Source: Gammaproteobacteria bacterium (GTDB lineage Bacteria; Pseudomonadota; Gammaproteobacteria; DSM-19610). From it: 6,445 bases of DNA. A program made the translations under genes and the position numbers. The DNA lies in the NCBI GenBank assembly GCA_011371465.1, contig DRQL01000128.1, positions 1-6,445 of the forward strand, given 5' to 3'. Below are positions 5,781 through 6,445 of this stretch, piece after piece; within the stretch, counting starts at the first letter, position 1, and each line of letters starts with the position of its first letter. Under the pieces are notes generated by a model, which saw only the letters and a list, made by a program, of their open reading frames with translations, was not told the DNA's origin and searched no databases.

Positions 5781-6445
5781 TTACCTGTAGTCGATAGCGA
5801 CACCCTGCCGGTTCTGTACCCGGCCGGCTGGAGTCACTTCATCAGTATATGGCTGGTCAAAAATATCAGTGCCGCCAAGATCGAGCAGGATACCGACAGG
5901 CCACTCCTCCTCGGGGAAACCGGGGTCGGGCCGCGCCGCATATCCCTGCGCATGGATTTTTGCCTGGTACCGGTCATCTCCACCGGAGTCGACCAGGATA
6001 CCCACGCCGTAGGAGGCAAGCCCCGCACCCTGTGACTGCCTGAAAGCCTGGTAAACGTCGTCACCCGCCCCTTCGTACAGCACCCCAGCCCCCCTGTCCT
6101 TGCCCACACCCTGAACGTGTTCGTAACCGGTGTACTGATCGTTGCCGTTCTGATCGCTTAACAGGCCGGCCGCCAGGTGCAATCCTTCACCCTGCGCATG
6201 CTCGAAAGCCTCATAGTGATCATCGCCGTCAGCGTCCACCAGCAGCCCGAGGCCAAACCAGTACGCTGCACCCTGCCCGAAAATATCCGCCTTGTAGCGG
6301 TCATTACCTCCACGGTCCAGCAACAGCCCGACACCCCCGGAAATTTTCGGCCGTATACCGAACCCGAAACCCTGGCACAGGCTCAGGTAGTGCGTCCGGT
6401 CATGGCGGTTGATGCGCCTCTTCACCAGGTCCGGGATCCCGGATC
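5781..6445 (-). CDS. Gly/Asp-rich 27-residue repeat protein of unknown function, partial (5' end off the right edge)
   Basis: The frame ends in TAA at 5783-5781 and is open to the right edge. A GTG at 6425 is the most upstream possible start inside the window. It has no ribosome site, the frame continues upstream without a stop, and the repeat pattern (QG at 18-19, numbered from that GTG) already exists before the first full unit, so the gene most likely begins outside. The visible part is almost entirely tandem repeats of the type GxGLLxDxGGDDxY followed by a QG pair. It ends with ILLDLGGTDIF (179-189) and a short tail, ...QGVAIDYR. The regular glycines and hydrophobics suggest a stacked beta-solenoid, and the DxxGxD turns could bind a metal; both are inferences. 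Similar Gly/Asp repeats occur in poorly characterised proteins, and I cannot assign a role. Whether it has a signal peptide cannot be seen. It lies 8 bp upstream of the GT-C-like gene and shares its strand. Confidence 0.75.
   Translation of the reverse strand, partial: SGIPDLVKRRINRHDRTHYLSLCQGFGFGIRPKISGGVGLLLDRGGNDRYKADIFGQGAAYWFGLGLLVDADGDDHYEAFEHAQGEGLHLAAGLLSDQNGNDQYTGYEHVQGVGKDRGAGVLYEGAGDDVYQAFRQSQGAGLASYGVGILVDSGGDDRYQAKIHAQGYAARPDPGFPEEEWPVGILLDLGGTDIFDQPYTDEVTPAGRVQNRQGVAIDYR
5847..6341 (-). repeat. Six tandem protein-coding repeats, period 27 residues (81 bp)
   Basis: Numbering residues from the GTG at 6425, the first acidic residue of each unit falls at Asp37, Asp64, Asp91, Glu118, Asp146 and Asp182 (steps 27, 27, 27, 28, 36). 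The QG pairs start at 51, 78, 105, 132 and 160 (steps 27, 27, 27, 28). Core sequences are LLLDRGGNDRY, LLVDADGDDHY, LLSDQNGNDQY, VLYEGAGDDVY, ILVDSGGDDRY and ILLDLGGTDIF. The long last step comes from a 9-residue insert, RPDPGFPEE, before the final unit. The DNA copies have diverged, so this is an old protein repeat and not a recent duplication. Confidence 0.85.

Noticed and set aside
6423..6425. GTG at 6425 as the true start of the repeat protein
   Set aside because: There is no ribosome site before it, the frame continues to the window edge without a stop, and repeat-like sequence already begins within the first 20 residues.
6431..6442. A perfect 12-bp palindrome CCGGGATCCCGG near the right edge
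   Set aside because: It lies inside an open coding frame (Gly-Ile-Pro-Asp) next to the cut end and has no regulatory context, so chance is the simplest explanation.
5781..6445. Reading the Gly/Asp repeats as an RTX toxin or adhesin
   Set aside because: RTX repeats are nine residues (GGxGxDxUx) in close tandem. Here the unit is 27 residues with a QG pair and only one acidic turn per unit, and no RTX secretion genes are nearby.

Overview
The window is bacterial, moderately GC-rich (high fifties percent judged by eye) and gene-dense. Shine-Dalgarno-type starts and tightly packed short operons suggest a Proteobacterium, most likely gammaproteobacterial; no rRNA or marker gene is present, so this placement is an inference. 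Every protein I can recognise belongs to membrane or cell-envelope chemistry. I see no tRNA, rRNA, CRISPR array, transposase or attachment site, and no stretch over 300 bases without a gene.

Layout. (1) Positions 1-3015, minus strand: a three-gene operon read right to left. It encodes a GTG-started flippase-like LPG_synthase_TM (UPF0104) membrane protein (3015-2011), a DprE1-type FAD oxidoreductase (1999-677), and a class III PLP aminotransferase (645-1) whose C-terminal part lies off the left edge. (2) Positions 3016-3204: a divergent promoter region with a fair sigma70-like promoter for the minus operon, a weaker one for the plus gene, and two dyads. (3) Positions 3205-4083, plus strand: a UbiA-superfamily prenyltransferase resembling decaprenyl-phosphate phosphoribosyltransferase. 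(4) Positions 4087-6445, minus strand, convergent with the UbiA gene and separated from it by 3 bp: a two-gene unit. It contains a protein built from 27-residue Gly/Asp-rich repeats (5' end off the right edge) and, 8 bp downstream, a 561-residue multi-spanning protein with the look of a GT-C glycosyltransferase.

How the genes may work together. In mycobacteria the UbiA enzyme joins PRPP to polyprenyl phosphate. DprE1 then oxidises C2 of the resulting lipid-linked ribofuranose, and DprE2 reduces the ketone to give the D-arabinofuranose donor. Here the UbiA enzyme, DprE1 and a flippase-like protein sit together beside a candidate GT-C transferase that would use such a donor on the periplasmic side. 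This suggests a lipid-linked pentofuranose pathway for envelope glycosylation outside Actinobacteria. No DprE2-type reductase is visible. The gene directly after dprE1 is a PLP aminotransferase, which raises the speculative possibility that the 2-keto intermediate is aminated to a 2-amino-2-deoxypentofuranose. The repeat protein's role is unknown; it might be an envelope structural protein or a glycosylation target.
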